64,000 bases of DNA from Simiduia agarivorans SA1 = DSM 21679 (GTDB lineage Bacteria; Pseudomonadota; Gammaproteobacteria; Pseudomonadales; Cellvibrionaceae). The stretch is from positions 1,536,001-1,600,000 of the forward strand of contig NC_018868.3 of assembly GCF_000305785.2 (NCBI RefSeq), in the 5' to 3' direction. The notes under the pieces were generated by a model. That model had not been told where the DNA came from. It searched no databases and saw only the letters and a program-made list of their open reading frames with translations. Shown here one piece after another: positions 8,474-17,132 of this stretch (position 1 is the first letter of the stretch; each line of letters opens with the position of its first letter). The position numbers and the translations under genes are program-made.

Positions 8474-8798
8474 TCAGGCGAGCGCTGTCCTGACGGGCGC
8501 AGTCGCTGGTATCGAGCCCCATATGCACCAGCAGCCCGATGCCCCACCAACGGGTCTTGGGCCACAAGGCCATCAGGCCATATACCGGCCAGAACCAGAC
8601 CCGGTGTAACGGATGTGTGGTAACGCTGCAGCGCTCAGGATCGTACAAGGGGGTCGCCAGCAGGTGATCCAGATCCACCAGCATGGTGGCCATCATCACA
8701 CCCCACACCGGCAGCCATTGCCCGCGGGCAAACAGGCGCGCCAGCGCCAAAGGCACTAGAATGTGCAGTAATAAATGGACGATCGACCCAATACCCAT
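8451..8798 (-). CDS. DUF6122-like small integral membrane protein
   Basis: A 115-residue membrane protein with about four short hydrophobic helices. It carries conserved-looking charged motifs between helices (LVDLDHLLATPLYDPERCS, THPLHRVWFWPVYG, HMGLDTSDC). This His/Asp pattern matches my memory of the DUF6122 family of predicted metal-dependent membrane hydrolase-like proteins. The function is unknown. The 3' end overlaps the small lipoprotein gene on the other strand by 23 bases. Confidence 0.75.
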   Translation of the reverse strand: MGIGSIVHLLLHILVPLALARLFARGQWLPVWGVMMATMLVDLDHLLATPLYDPERCSVTTHPLHRVWFWPVYGLMALWPKTRWWGIGLLVHMGLDTSDCARQDSARLISEFFRI

Positions 8799-8854
8799 AA
8801 CCTAAAACGCCATTTATGGCACCGAAAAGGCACCAAGCCCGTAAACATGGTTAA

Positions 8855-8916
8855 TTTAGGGCAAACGCCGCTACGCAGAAACGATGCCACTTGTGTTAGC
8901 AGCCGCTTGCCCTAAA
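8855..8916. promoter_or_regulatory. Inverted repeat in the speA upstream region
   Basis: TTTAGGGCAA at 8855-8864 is matched by its exact reverse complement at 8907-8916, with 42 bases between. The pair lies about 105-165 bases before the speA ATG. It could be a regulator site with two half-sites or part of a 5' leader RNA structure. The intergenic stretch 8799-9018 holds nothing else I can name. Confidence 0.4.
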
Positions 8917-9018
8917 ATCCGCCACTTTAACATTATGGAATCGCCGTAAAACCCCGGTGTACAGCAATCACATCGGCGCAAACGGCGGTTCGCCAACCCC
9001 CGAGGGCCAGCACAACCC

Positions 9019-10908
9019 ATGAATTGGTCAATTGACGATTCCAGAGAACTTTACAACATCACCCACTGGAGCGACGGCTACTTTGACGTCAATGACCAGG
9101 GCGAACTCATAGCCAAGCCTGATCCGGACAAGCCAGCGCACACGGTGAGCCTGATGACGCTGGTCAAACAAGCCCAGGCCCTGGGCATGACCACGCCCTT
9201 ATTGGTGCGATTCAATGACATTTTGCACGATCGTGTCGACCGGCTCTGCGGCGCCTTCGACAACGCGCGCGAACGTCTGGGCTACAAGGGTCAATACCGG
9301 GCGGTGTATCCCATCAAGGTGAATCAGCAACACGACGTGGTTGAGCAGTTGCTACTGCATGGCGGCCAGGAACGCTTCGGTCTGGAGGCCGGTTCCAAAC
9401 CCGAGCTGATGGCGGTAATCGGTCTGGCCAAACCGGGCTCGGTGATCGTGTGCAATGGCTACAAAGATCGCGAGTACATCCGCACGGCGCTGATTGCCGA
9501 ACACCTTGGCCACCAGGTGTACATCGTGGTGGAAAAAATGTCCGAAATGAACCTGGTGCTGGAAGAAGCGCGCAATATGGGTGTGAGCCCGCGCATGGGC
9601 GTGCGCGTGCGCCTGGCTTCTCAGGGCAAAGGCAAATGGCAATCCAGCGGTGGCGAGAAATCCAAATTCGGACTCTCCCCCACACAAATTCTGAGTATGG
9701 TGGACACACTCAAAGCCCAGGGACAACTGCAATCGCTGCAGCTGGTGCACTATCACCTGGGCTCCCAGCTGGCCAATATCCGCGATATCCAGCACGCGCT
9801 GCGGGAAGCCGCGCGTTACTTTGCCGAATTGCACGCACTGGGCGTGAACATCGGCTGGGTCGATGTGGGCGGTGGCCTGGGTGTGGATTACGAGGGCACC
9901 ACCAGCTCCCGTTCTTCCTGTTCAACCAACTACACCATGCAGGAATACGCCAATAAAGTGGTCAGCGCACTGGTGGATATCTGCGACGAAAACAACATCG
10001 AACACCCGAACATCATTTCTGAATCGGGCCGCGCCATGACCGCTCACCACGCCGTGCTGATTACCGATGTGATCGGGGTGGAAGAAACCATCGGTTACAA
10101 ACTGCCCAATCCGGTGAGTGACGACGATCATCCGTGCCTGCAGGATTTGTGGCACGGCTTCAAAAATATTTCCAAGCGCACCGCACTGGAGATTTATCAC
10201 GACGCGGTATACAGCATCGGGGAAGCCCACAGCCTGTACGTACACGGTTCATTGAATTTGCAGGAATGGGCGCGCGCCAGTGAACTCTATGCGGCCACCT
10301 GTGTCAGCGTACGCGAAGTACTGCAGAACAACCCCGGTGTTCACGCTGAAATACTGGATGAGTTGAATGAAAAATTAGCCGATAAAGTATTCTGTAATTT
10401 TTCGTTGTTCCAATCCCTGCCCGACGCCTGGGCCATTGACCAGGTGTTCCCGGTATTGCCATTGCATTACCTCGACCGGGCACCCGAGCGCCGCGCGATA
10501 TTGCAGGACATTACCTGTGATTCCGACGGCAAGCTGGATATGTATGTGGAAGGCGAAGGTATCGAACCCACCCTGCCCATGCCGCGCTTTGACGAGGATA
10601 AACCCCTTTACCTCGGCATGTTCATGGTCGGCGCCTATCAGGAAATTCTGGGCGATCTGCACAATCTGTTTGGCGACACCCACTCAATGCACGTGGGCTT
10701 CAAAGACGACGGCAGCCACGAAATCCTGAACCCGTTGATGGGCGATACCGTGGCCGACATGCTGGCCTGCGTGGATTTTGACGTGAATCACCTGATGCAG
10801 ACCTACGCGCAAAAACTGGCCGCCAGTGACTTGCCGGAAGCCACCCAGAAATCCTATCTGGCGGAACTTCAGTCAGGTATGAACGGCTACAGCTATCTGG
10901 AAGAGTGA
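9019..10908 (+). CDS. speA: Biosynthetic arginine decarboxylase
   Basis: A 629-residue PLP-dependent decarboxylase converting arginine to agmatine, the first step of the agmatine route to putrescine. The PLP lysine is in YPIKVNQQ near residue 99. GLEAGSKPEL, HYHLGSQ, VDVGGGLGVDYEG and SESGRAMTAHH match the fold-III decarboxylase family, and the length fits SpeA (about 630-660). The ATG at 9019 gives the usual short N-terminus (WSIDDSRELYNI). It is transcribed alone and ends at a strong hairpin terminator shared with the convergent DUF3313-like gene. Together with speC it gives the organism both putrescine routes. Confidence 0.95.
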   Translation: MNWSIDDSRELYNITHWSDGYFDVNDQGELIAKPDPDKPAHTVSLMTLVKQAQALGMTTPLLVRFNDILHDRVDRLCGAFDNARERLGYKGQYRAVYPIKVNQQHDVVEQLLLHGGQERFGLEAGSKPELMAVIGLAKPGSVIVCNGYKDREYIRTALIAEHLGHQVYIVVEKMSEMNLVLEEARNMGVSPRMGVRVRLASQGKGKWQSSGGEKSKFGLSPTQILSMVDTLKAQGQLQSLQLVHYHLGSQLANIRDIQHALREAARYFAELHALGVNIGWVDVGGGLGVDYEGTTSSRSSCSTNYTMQEYANKVVSALVDICDENNIEHPNIISESGRAMTAHHAVLITDVIGVEETIGYKLPNPVSDDDHPCLQDLWHGFKNISKRTALEIYHDAVYSIGEAHSLYVHGSLNLQEWARASELYAATCVSVREVLQNNPGVHAEILDELNEKLADKVFCNFSLFQSLPDAWAIDQVFPVLPLHYLDRAPERRAILQDITCDSDGKLDMYVEGEGIEPTLPMPRFDEDKPLYLGMFMVGAYQEILGDLHNLFGDTHSMHVGFKDDGSHEILNPLMGDTVADMLACVDFDVNHLMQTYAQKLAASDLPEATQKSYLAELQSGMNGYSYLEE

Positions 10909-10924
10909 TAGTCACTCGCTGTAA

Positions 10925-10947
10925 ACGGGAGCCCACCGGGCTCCCGT
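10925..10947. terminator. Bidirectional hairpin terminator after speA
   Basis: A perfect 10-bp stem ACGGGAGCCC/GGGCTCCCGT with a 3-base loop lies between the convergent speA and DUF3313-like genes. The T-run is weak in both directions, so termination is inferred from position and stem strength. Confidence 0.7.
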
Positions 10948-10958
10948 AACGCAGCGCC

Positions 10959-11555
10959 TCAACGTTGCGCAGCCCGCAAATGATTGAGTAGCCGCTTGCC
11001 CCAAGCGGTAACCAAGCGCTCTACATTCGCCCGGTTGGTATCGATGCTATTCAGTTGGTAACTGTCGCCAACGGATTGATCCCCGCTCAATACAGCAATC
11101 AGATCACCTGAGGCGCCATCGATAAATTCAGCGCGCACAGATATTTCTCCCGAACCCTTGGTGACGACTTGTTCATCCCGGTTTGCAAAGGGTGTGACAC
11201 TGGTGATTTTCACTTCCAGCTCCATGATGCCGGGGCCGGTAAATGGCACAACGTGAAACCGGCTGTCTTTTTCCACTTCTGCTGTCAGCGTAGAGAGGAA
11301 CAGTTGCTGGGTAAAGGCGCGGTCATCAGCACTCAGATCCCAGTGTTTACGGGATTGGTCTGACGCCCAGGCTGGCGGAATAACCTTGGTGCGCTCTAGG
11401 TTCAACGGATGAATCATTACTTGTGTGTATTGGCTGAAATCTACTCCAGGTCGCACATATTCGACTTCCAACTGCTCCAGCGCGGCAGCCCAGGGAGCCG
11501 TAACAAGCAATAAAAGCGCGATAAGCCCGCGCATATGGCCAGACATTGTTCGCAT
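10959..11555 (-). CDS. DUF3313-like exported protein
   Basis: A 198-residue protein with an N-terminal signal peptide (GLIALLLLVTAPWAAA-LEQ). The mature region, with YTQVMIHPLNLERTKVIPP and EVEKDSRFHVV, then ELEVKITSVTP and SVRAEFIDGASGDLIAVLSG, resembles the DUF3313 family of secreted or lipid-linked proteins of unknown function. No lipobox cysteine is present here. The ATG at 11555 is chosen because GAGG lies 8 bases upstream; ATGs at 11546 and 11534 are also possible. The gene is monocistronic and convergent with speA. Confidence 0.65.
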   Translation of the reverse strand: MRTMSGHMRGLIALLLLVTAPWAAALEQLEVEYVRPGVDFSQYTQVMIHPLNLERTKVIPPAWASDQSRKHWDLSADDRAFTQQLFLSTLTAEVEKDSRFHVVPFTGPGIMELEVKITSVTPFANRDEQVVTKGSGEISVRAEFIDGASGDLIAVLSGDQSVGDSYQLNSIDTNRANVERLVTAWGKRLLNHLRAAQR

Positions 11556-11633
11556 CTCGTTGTCCTCTATCAGATAAGACTGTGAGTAGCGTTAGTCTCC
11601 TTGTGGCAAGTAAAGTTCAGACAAATTGCAAAC

Positions 11634-11664
11634 AAAAAAAAGCCGGCTGACGCCGGCTTTTTTA
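11634..11664. terminator. Terminator of the universal stress protein gene (works in both directions)
   Basis: Stem AGCCGGC (11641-11647) pairs with GCCGGCT (11652-11658) around the loop TGAC. A-rich sequence lies on one side and T-rich on the other, so each strand reads a hairpin followed by a U tract. It lies directly after the minus-strand stress protein gene. Confidence 0.85.
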
Positions 11665-11679
11665 TTGATCAGGTGGTCA

Positions 11680-12513
11680 TCAGACTTTGGTTTGTGTCAG
11701 TTCGTTACACACCATCACATCCACATCCAATGCACCAATCACGCGCTCGGCGGTGTTGCCACGTAACAGCGTACCGGTTGAACCCAACTGGTTAAGTGTG
11801 CCCATGATCACCAGATCCGCGTCGATGGCGCTGGCAACCCCGGCTACCACTTCATCGGTATAACCCTGCTTCACATGAATGCGCTCGGCAGGCACGCCGG
11901 TTTGATTCGCCAGAGCACCGCGATCGGGGTACAGCATGGAGTCCAGATAGCCATTCACAAAATGCAGTTCAGCATTGTAATTACCGGCGGTGTATTTAGC
12001 GCGCTGGATAATTTCTTTGTTCAATGCTTTTTGCTTGTCTTTGTCGGCCTGGAAATTCACCGCCGCCAGAATGACCTTGCGCTCATCGTGCGCACCCGGG
12101 CGGATGAGCACCACGGGACAACGGGCTTTTTTCAGCACTTCCCACTTGGATTCCGCAAACGTAAAACGACGGCTGGTTTTGGCGTGCACCGGCAGGTAAA
12201 TCATTTCGGCGTCACAACGCTTGGATTCCTGGATGATGGCACCCTGCCAATCGGACGACCAGCACACCTGAATTTCACAGGTCAGGCCCGCCTCTTCCAC
12301 CGGCTTGCGGATCTGATCGCGGAACCAGAATTCATCGCGGAACAGGTGGTCGTTGGTCGCACGGGTGTCGACCGCTTCACCGTCCACGGCCACAAACACG
12401 GTGAGCTTGGGGGAAGGATTACGGAATTTGGATGTAATCAACGCCCGCTCCAGGGCGATGTGTCTGTCGTCGTTGGGGTCCACCACCACGAAAACTGTGT
12501 TTTCAGCTTGCAT
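11680..12513 (-). CDS. Tandem-domain universal stress protein (UspA family)
   Basis: A 277-residue cytoplasmic protein made of two UspA folds (about 1-140 and 145-275), similar to UspE in layout. The first domain begins NTVFVVVDPNDDRHIALERALI. The second contains KVILAAVNFQ and ends with a recognisable nucleotide-binding segment, DADLVIMGTLNQLGSTGTLLRGNTAERV, matching the G-2x-G-9x-G(S/T) motif of ATP-binding Usps. Such proteins aid survival under stress; the exact role is not readable. It stands alone with its own terminator. Confidence 0.85.
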   Translation of the reverse strand: MQAENTVFVVVDPNDDRHIALERALITSKFRNPSPKLTVFVAVDGEAVDTRATNDHLFRDEFWFRDQIRKPVEEAGLTCEIQVCWSSDWQGAIIQESKRCDAEMIYLPVHAKTSRRFTFAESKWEVLKKARCPVVLIRPGAHDERKVILAAVNFQADKDKQKALNKEIIQRAKYTAGNYNAELHFVNGYLDSMLYPDRGALANQTGVPAERIHVKQGYTDEVVAGVASAIDADLVIMGTLNQLGSTGTLLRGNTAERVIGALDVDVMVCNELTQTKV

Positions 12514-12678
12514 AATTATCCTCTGTGCTGATTACCTGTTAAGGGCTCTGATCTGTCGTGCCTGGGCCTGCTATTGCCGGGGCAACGGCAGGCAATGTGT
12601 TAGAGGCAGATACCATACCACTAACCCCCGATCTGCGCAGCAGCCTCCCGCCGCTGTTCGCCCGGGGCTTGCGTCAAA

Positions 12679-13461
12679 TCAACCTTTGCGGTGCTTGCGG
12701 ATCAAATCGTAGGCGCGCTGGACTTCCTGCGCCCGCTCGGTCGCCATTTTGATCATATCTTCCGGCACACCCTGGCCCATGAGCTTGTCCGGATGATTTT
12801 CACTCATGAGCTTGCGATAGGCTTTCTTCAACTCAGCATCGGTGGCAGACGCCTGCACCCCCAACGCGCGGTAGGCGGTGGCCAGCTCATCGGCCGCGGG
12901 CGGACGCTGGCGCTGGTCGCGAAAACTGTCTTGGGCCCGCAGCATGCTCATGAGCTGTTCGAACATGGCGCCGCCGTATCCCAGCCCTTCCGCTATGCTG
13001 CGCAGCGCACTCTCTTCGCCCGGGTGCAACTCACCGTCGGCCATGGCAATCCCGATCAGGTATTGCAATAACACACGGCGCAGGTCCGGCTGCAACTGAG
13101 TGGCGCGATGAAACTCTTGTACCACCGCCGCCGGCGTAAATATGGGCTCAGAGCCAATTTTAAACAGGCTGATTGCCTGATCCCGACGCTCGGCGGTCAT
13201 GCCATAGCGCACCATCAGGGTTTCGGCGTGGTCGATCTCATCTTTGGTAATCACCCCATCAGCCTTGGCGATGTGCCCCAGGAGCGGGAATAAGGTATTG
13301 ATGAAGCGGTTTTGTAATTCCTGTTTCTGCTCGGGGGTCAGGCCATAGCCCACCTGCCTCAGCCCCTTGTCAAAGAAGTGGCCGGCAAACGCACCGAGAA
13401 TCAGGCCCAAAGGGCCAAGCGTAAAAAAGCCCAACAGGCCGCCAACTATTTTTCCGATCAT
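12679..13461 (-). CDS. djlA: DnaJ-like co-chaperone DjlA
   Basis: A 260-residue membrane-anchored J-domain protein. An N-terminal Gly-rich hydrophobic segment (IVGGLLGFFTLGPLGLILGAFAGHFF) forms the single membrane helix. A TerB-like helical domain follows (about 50-165). The C-terminal J domain carries the HPD motif (ENHPDKLMGQG) near residue 227, needed to stimulate DnaK ATPase. Length and order match DjlA. The next gene upstream on the same strand ends 17 bases before its ATG, so they may be co-transcribed. Confidence 0.92.
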   Translation of the reverse strand: MIGKIVGGLLGFFTLGPLGLILGAFAGHFFDKGLRQVGYGLTPEQKQELQNRFINTLFPLLGHIAKADGVITKDEIDHAETLMVRYGMTAERRDQAISLFKIGSEPIFTPAAVVQEFHRATQLQPDLRRVLLQYLIGIAMADGELHPGEESALRSIAEGLGYGGAMFEQLMSMLRAQDSFRDQRQRPPAADELATAYRALGVQASATDAELKKAYRKLMSENHPDKLMGQGVPEDMIKMATERAQEVQRAYDLIRKHRKG

Positions 13462-13478
13462 TGCGAGTGTCTTAATCC

Positions 13479-14552
13479 TTATAAAGGCTGTAAATGGGCT
13501 TCCCAGTCGCCTGAGCGGGCGATAGACATAAATGCCTCGCCCAGCGCCAGGCTTTGCTCTTTGGCATGGCGCCAGCGACGTTGGCGCTCGGCATCATTGC
13601 CCTTGAATCGTTGAAAATCCTTGCGGTCCGGAATCTGGCCGCCGGCCAAACCCGCCACGTGTGCGGCGCTCGGCGCGATCATCACCACCCAATCCAGCGC
13701 ATGGGCACCGGCGCGGCGGGATTTGAGGTATTTGTCGTACCAACCCGGCAGCAGCCAGCGATAAAAATGCGGGTACAGGATCAACCCCGGTTCCTGCCAG
13801 AAGTTGCCCGGCACCGGGTGATAGTCGATCAATCCGCCGTCGCGATAGATACCCTGTGGGGCACCTGCAATGGCAGTTTTAGGGGCCATAACATAGGGAA
13901 TCGACCCCGATGCCACCACCGCTTCACGCACATTGTCCACGGACAAGGGTTGTACTTCAGTGGCAATGCCATCCAACCCCGCCACCTTGGGCAGGCGTCG
14001 CGGGTCGGCAAACACCACCCGATCAAACTGGCGGTTTAGGTGTTCGCGTCCGCGCAAATTGCGCCAGAAGGCGCCGCCCATACCTTTGGCCAGAGTCAGT
14101 CCGGCTTCTTCCGCCATGGCGCCATGGCAGCGTGCCACACCACAGTGATAGTGAAAACGCGGATGCGATAGCAGGTCTTCGGCCTGCGGCCGCTGCAGGA
14201 AACGGTCGAGAATTTTCATCAACTCCCGGTGCACTACCGGCTTGTTGATACCGCCCTGGTAGGACTGTTCGATATAACCTTCGGCCAGCTCATTCAGCGC
14301 CCAGCCAGCCTGTCGCTGCCCCGCTGCAGCCAACTTCCAGGCGCCAATGGAGGTGCCGAACAAGTGCACGGGCTGATGCGATTGCGGCAACCATTGCTCG
14401 AACAGTGCCCGGTCCAGGCCGTAAATCGTCAGCCACTTGGCGGCGCCCGAAGCGCCGAACACACTGGCCACGTGCTCGGGCTGCAATCCATTGGCCCGGA
14501 TATGCGCCAGGGCTGCCGGACCCGCATAGAGATTCAGGGATGATGCAGACAT
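13479..14552 (-). CDS. Patatin-like phospholipase family protein
   Basis: A 357-residue predicted serine acyl hydrolase. The nucleophile elbow is GTSIG (FGTSIGAWK) near residue 68, and a catalytic Asp candidate lies in YRDGGLID; together they form the Ser-Asp dyad of patatins. A glycine-rich FGASGAAKW lies upstream as an oxyanion-type loop. No signal peptide is seen, so it probably acts in the cytoplasm on lipid esters; the substrate is unknown. ATG at 14552 is chosen over a TTG four codons upstream. It is followed closely by djlA. Confidence 0.75.
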   Translation of the reverse strand: MSASSLNLYAGPAALAHIRANGLQPEHVASVFGASGAAKWLTIYGLDRALFEQWLPQSHQPVHLFGTSIGAWKLAAAGQRQAGWALNELAEGYIEQSYQGGINKPVVHRELMKILDRFLQRPQAEDLLSHPRFHYHCGVARCHGAMAEEAGLTLAKGMGGAFWRNLRGREHLNRQFDRVVFADPRRLPKVAGLDGIATEVQPLSVDNVREAVVASGSIPYVMAPKTAIAGAPQGIYRDGGLIDYHPVPGNFWQEPGLILYPHFYRWLLPGWYDKYLKSRRAGAHALDWVVMIAPSAAHVAGLAGGQIPDRKDFQRFKGNDAERQRRWRHAKEQSLALGEAFMSIARSGDWEAHLQPL

Positions 14553-14609
14553 CGTGAAATCCAAACAAAAACGGCGGCTAGCCTACCCTCAGCTGGCGCC
14601 ATGTGCAAT

Positions 14610-15293
14610 TTAGGCGGGATTCTCCAACCAGACGCTTAACTCGGATAAGGCGGTGGAGTTGAGCAAATAGGCATTTTGCTGTTTTTGTGCCCGCCGCTGG
14701 ATTTCCTGGAACAGCGCGGGCAGGTTCTGGTAGGTCCGGCCCGGTAACTGCCCCTCGGCTGAGACATAACCCCACATCTGCAAAAGCGCATCGCGCAGTG
14801 GCTCAAGCTCGGGCCGCTGGCGCATGACCAGCAATATATCCTGGGCAACCTGGGCAAAGGCGTCGTTGCCGCGCCCGGCAGTCACTTTGACACTGATGGC
14901 GCGATAGGCCTCCATGGAGCGGGCGGCGACCGAATACTTGTAGTGGCTCCAGAGCCCCTGAATAGTGCGGGGTAGCGCAATCCGGCCGCTATCGCGTTCG
15001 CTGCCCAGATGCTGAAAGCGCGTGACCACATCCGGCAAGCTGGGCCAGACCAGGTTCAGCGGCGCCAAATGGGTGCGCTGCCCCTGCTCCAAGGGCCCCA
15101 GACCGCGTAAGTCCCATTCGGCTTGCATCCAGGCCTCCAGGCAACGCAGGGCATTCAGGCAACGGCCCCAGCGACGGCTGACCTCGGGATCGTCACTTTG
15201 GCCACGGGCAGCCAAAAGAGCGGCAATGTGCGCCAATTGCTGACGCAACTCTTCGTTATTCAGGTAGCCGGGCGATAAATCCCACACCAGCAT
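14610..15293 (-). CDS. DUF1722/YbgA-like protein with pyrimidine-dimer-glycosylase-like N-terminus
   Basis: A 227-residue protein. Residues 100-205 contain LWSHYKYSVAARSMEAYRAI and QGRTY-like segments matching the DUF1722 (YbgA C-terminal) family, which often accompanies photolyase genes. The first residues, LVWDLSPGYLNNEEL, recall the start of the PF03013 pyrimidine dimer glycosylase family (WDLHPxYLD). This would be an unusual combination if true. The function is unknown, and no photolyase gene is nearby. Confidence 0.5.
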   Translation of the reverse strand: MLVWDLSPGYLNNEELRQQLAHIAALLAARGQSDDPEVSRRWGRCLNALRCLEAWMQAEWDLRGLGPLEQGQRTHLAPLNLVWPSLPDVVTRFQHLGSERDSGRIALPRTIQGLWSHYKYSVAARSMEAYRAISVKVTAGRGNDAFAQVAQDILLVMRQRPELEPLRDALLQMWGYVSAEGQLPGRTYQNLPALFQEIQRRAQKQQNAYLLNSTALSELSVWLENPA

Positions 15294-15388
15294 AAGCAGG
15301 CCTCACAGGTATGACTTCCGACTCCAAGTGGCAGAGCCGACATGGGTCAGATTGTAAGGACTGGCGCGCCGGCTGGAAAGCCCGCACC

Positions 15389-17119
15389 TCAGCCGGTCAC
15401 CCGCCGCCAGAGCGCCCGGGTGATCATCCGAACCTTGGTGGGAAACGGCATGCGCTTGAGATTGGTGCCGACAATGCCCTGGGTAAAGCGGGTTTTCTTG
15501 GAATAATCCACTTTCACATCCAGTATCACCGGCCGCCCCTGGGACGCCAGTGCCAAAGCCTCATCCAGACAGCGGTCAATGTCGGCATTGGTTTCCATGC
15601 GCAGATATTCAACCCCGGTGGCATCGGCGATGCCCTGCAGGCGCAGATCGCCCAGGCGGGTGCAGGTTTTGCGGTTGTAAGGCACCTGCTGTGCCTGCGA
15701 AATCTGGCTCAGCTCGCCGTCGTTGAATACGGTAAATACCGCTCCCGTCCCCAGCGCGGCCGCAGAGAACAATTCCATGGCGGTCATCAGGAAAGCACCA
15801 TCGCCGATAATACCCACCACCTGGGCCCCGGGATTGGCCAGCTTGGTGCCAATGGTGGCCGGCACCGCGTAACCCATGCAGTTGAAATCCGTGGGCGAAA
15901 TAAACCGCCGGGCAGCGTGAATAGGCATCAGCTCGGCCGCCAGAAACGTGTGATTGCCATCGTCCACCACCAGAAAATCCTCGTCACCCAATCGCTCGCG
16001 TAACGCGGCAAAGTACTTAGCCGGGTTGACCCGATCGGCCACATTGTGGGCAAACCACTCGTCCCGGTAGGCCTGTTTCTGGCGCGCAATCAGGGCTTGC
16101 ACATCGTCTTTACGGCCGGCGGGCTTGAGTGCCGCCAACGCTTCGGCCAGGCGCGGCAGCAGATCGCGCGCATCACCGGCCAGGCTGATGGCAGCAGGGT
16201 AATTGGCATTGAACACCTTGGGGTTGATATCCAGGTGCACCAGATTGGCGGGCACCGTGACGCCAAAACTGCCGGTGGCGATTTCCGCAAACCGGGTACC
16301 CACGGCCAACAGGGCATCGCACTCTCTGAATGCCTCGGTCGCCGCCGGCACCGCCGCCGGCCCGAAACTCATGCCGGTGTGCAACGGGTGATTGGCGGGA
16401 AAAGCACTCAGGCCCTGCAAGGTGGTGGCTACCGGTGCATTTAACAGGTCGGCAATGCGGGCAGACGCTTCGCCGCAATCCACTGCACCCCAACCGAGAA
16501 ACAAGCCGGGCTTGTCTGCTTTGGCCAGCAGGGCGGCGGCCGCCGCAATCGCCGCATCATCCACGCGCGTGGTCGATGAGGGGGGCTGATAGGCCGGCAG
16601 GTCACCCGCCTCGCCCGTGTCCAGCTGAATATTGACTGGCACTTCCACAAACACCGGACCCGGCTCCCCGCTGATGGCGGTGTTGTAGGCTTCGTACAGG
16701 GTCGGGATCACCTGATCGTGGGCAGTGATTTTATAGGTACCCTTGGTGATGGGGGCCAGCATGTCGTGCTGCTTCATGTCGTGCAGCTGGTAGTCAAAAT
16801 CCGAATTGGTGCGCACGCCACCGGAAATCACCAACATGGGAATGCCATCGAGATGCGCCTCGCCAATACCGGAGGCCGCGTGGGTGGCGCCGGCCGCCGG
16901 CACAATCACCAGCGTGCCCACCGAATCGGACGTACGGCTGATGGCGTCGGCCATGAACGCGCCACAGCCTTCGTGCGTTACCAGCACCGGCGTGATCGAT
17001 GCCGACTGGTCCAGCTCGTCGTATATTTCCGTGTTGTGCACGCCGGGTATGCCGAAAGTGTGCGTGATGTTGAGTTGCTCCAAGGCATAGCGTACAAGCC
17101 AGGCGCCGGTTTTTTTCAT
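15389..17119 (-). CDS. Thiamine diphosphate-dependent enzyme, acetolactate synthase-like
   Basis: A 576-residue ThDP enzyme with the three usual domains: PYR (about 1-175), a central domain (about 195-330) and PP (about 365-545). The catalytic glutamate lies in VTHEGCGAFMADA near residue 50. The ThDP-Mg motif runs from GDGAFLMTAMELF to FNDGELSQI. It resembles IlvB/benzoylformate decarboxylase-type enzymes, but no small regulatory subunit gene is nearby, so branched-chain synthesis is unlikely. The frame extends further upstream, but the ATG at 17119 has GAGG upstream and starts at the domain edge. It lies 13 bases downstream of the FAD dehydrogenase gene, so the two form an operon. The reaction is not known. 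Confidence 0.8.
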   Translation of the reverse strand: MKKTGAWLVRYALEQLNITHTFGIPGVHNTEIYDELDQSASITPVLVTHEGCGAFMADAISRTSDSVGTLVIVPAAGATHAASGIGEAHLDGIPMLVISGGVRTNSDFDYQLHDMKQHDMLAPITKGTYKITAHDQVIPTLYEAYNTAISGEPGPVFVEVPVNIQLDTGEAGDLPAYQPPSSTTRVDDAAIAAAAALLAKADKPGLFLGWGAVDCGEASARIADLLNAPVATTLQGLSAFPANHPLHTGMSFGPAAVPAATEAFRECDALLAVGTRFAEIATGSFGVTVPANLVHLDINPKVFNANYPAAISLAGDARDLLPRLAEALAALKPAGRKDDVQALIARQKQAYRDEWFAHNVADRVNPAKYFAALRERLGDEDFLVVDDGNHTFLAAELMPIHAARRFISPTDFNCMGYAVPATIGTKLANPGAQVVGIIGDGAFLMTAMELFSAAALGTGAVFTVFNDGELSQISQAQQVPYNRKTCTRLGDLRLQGIADATGVEYLRMETNADIDRCLDEALALASQGRPVILDVKVDYSKKTRFTQGIVGTNLKRMPFPTKVRMITRALWRRVTG

Positions 17120-17132
17120 GGTTCTGCCCTCG

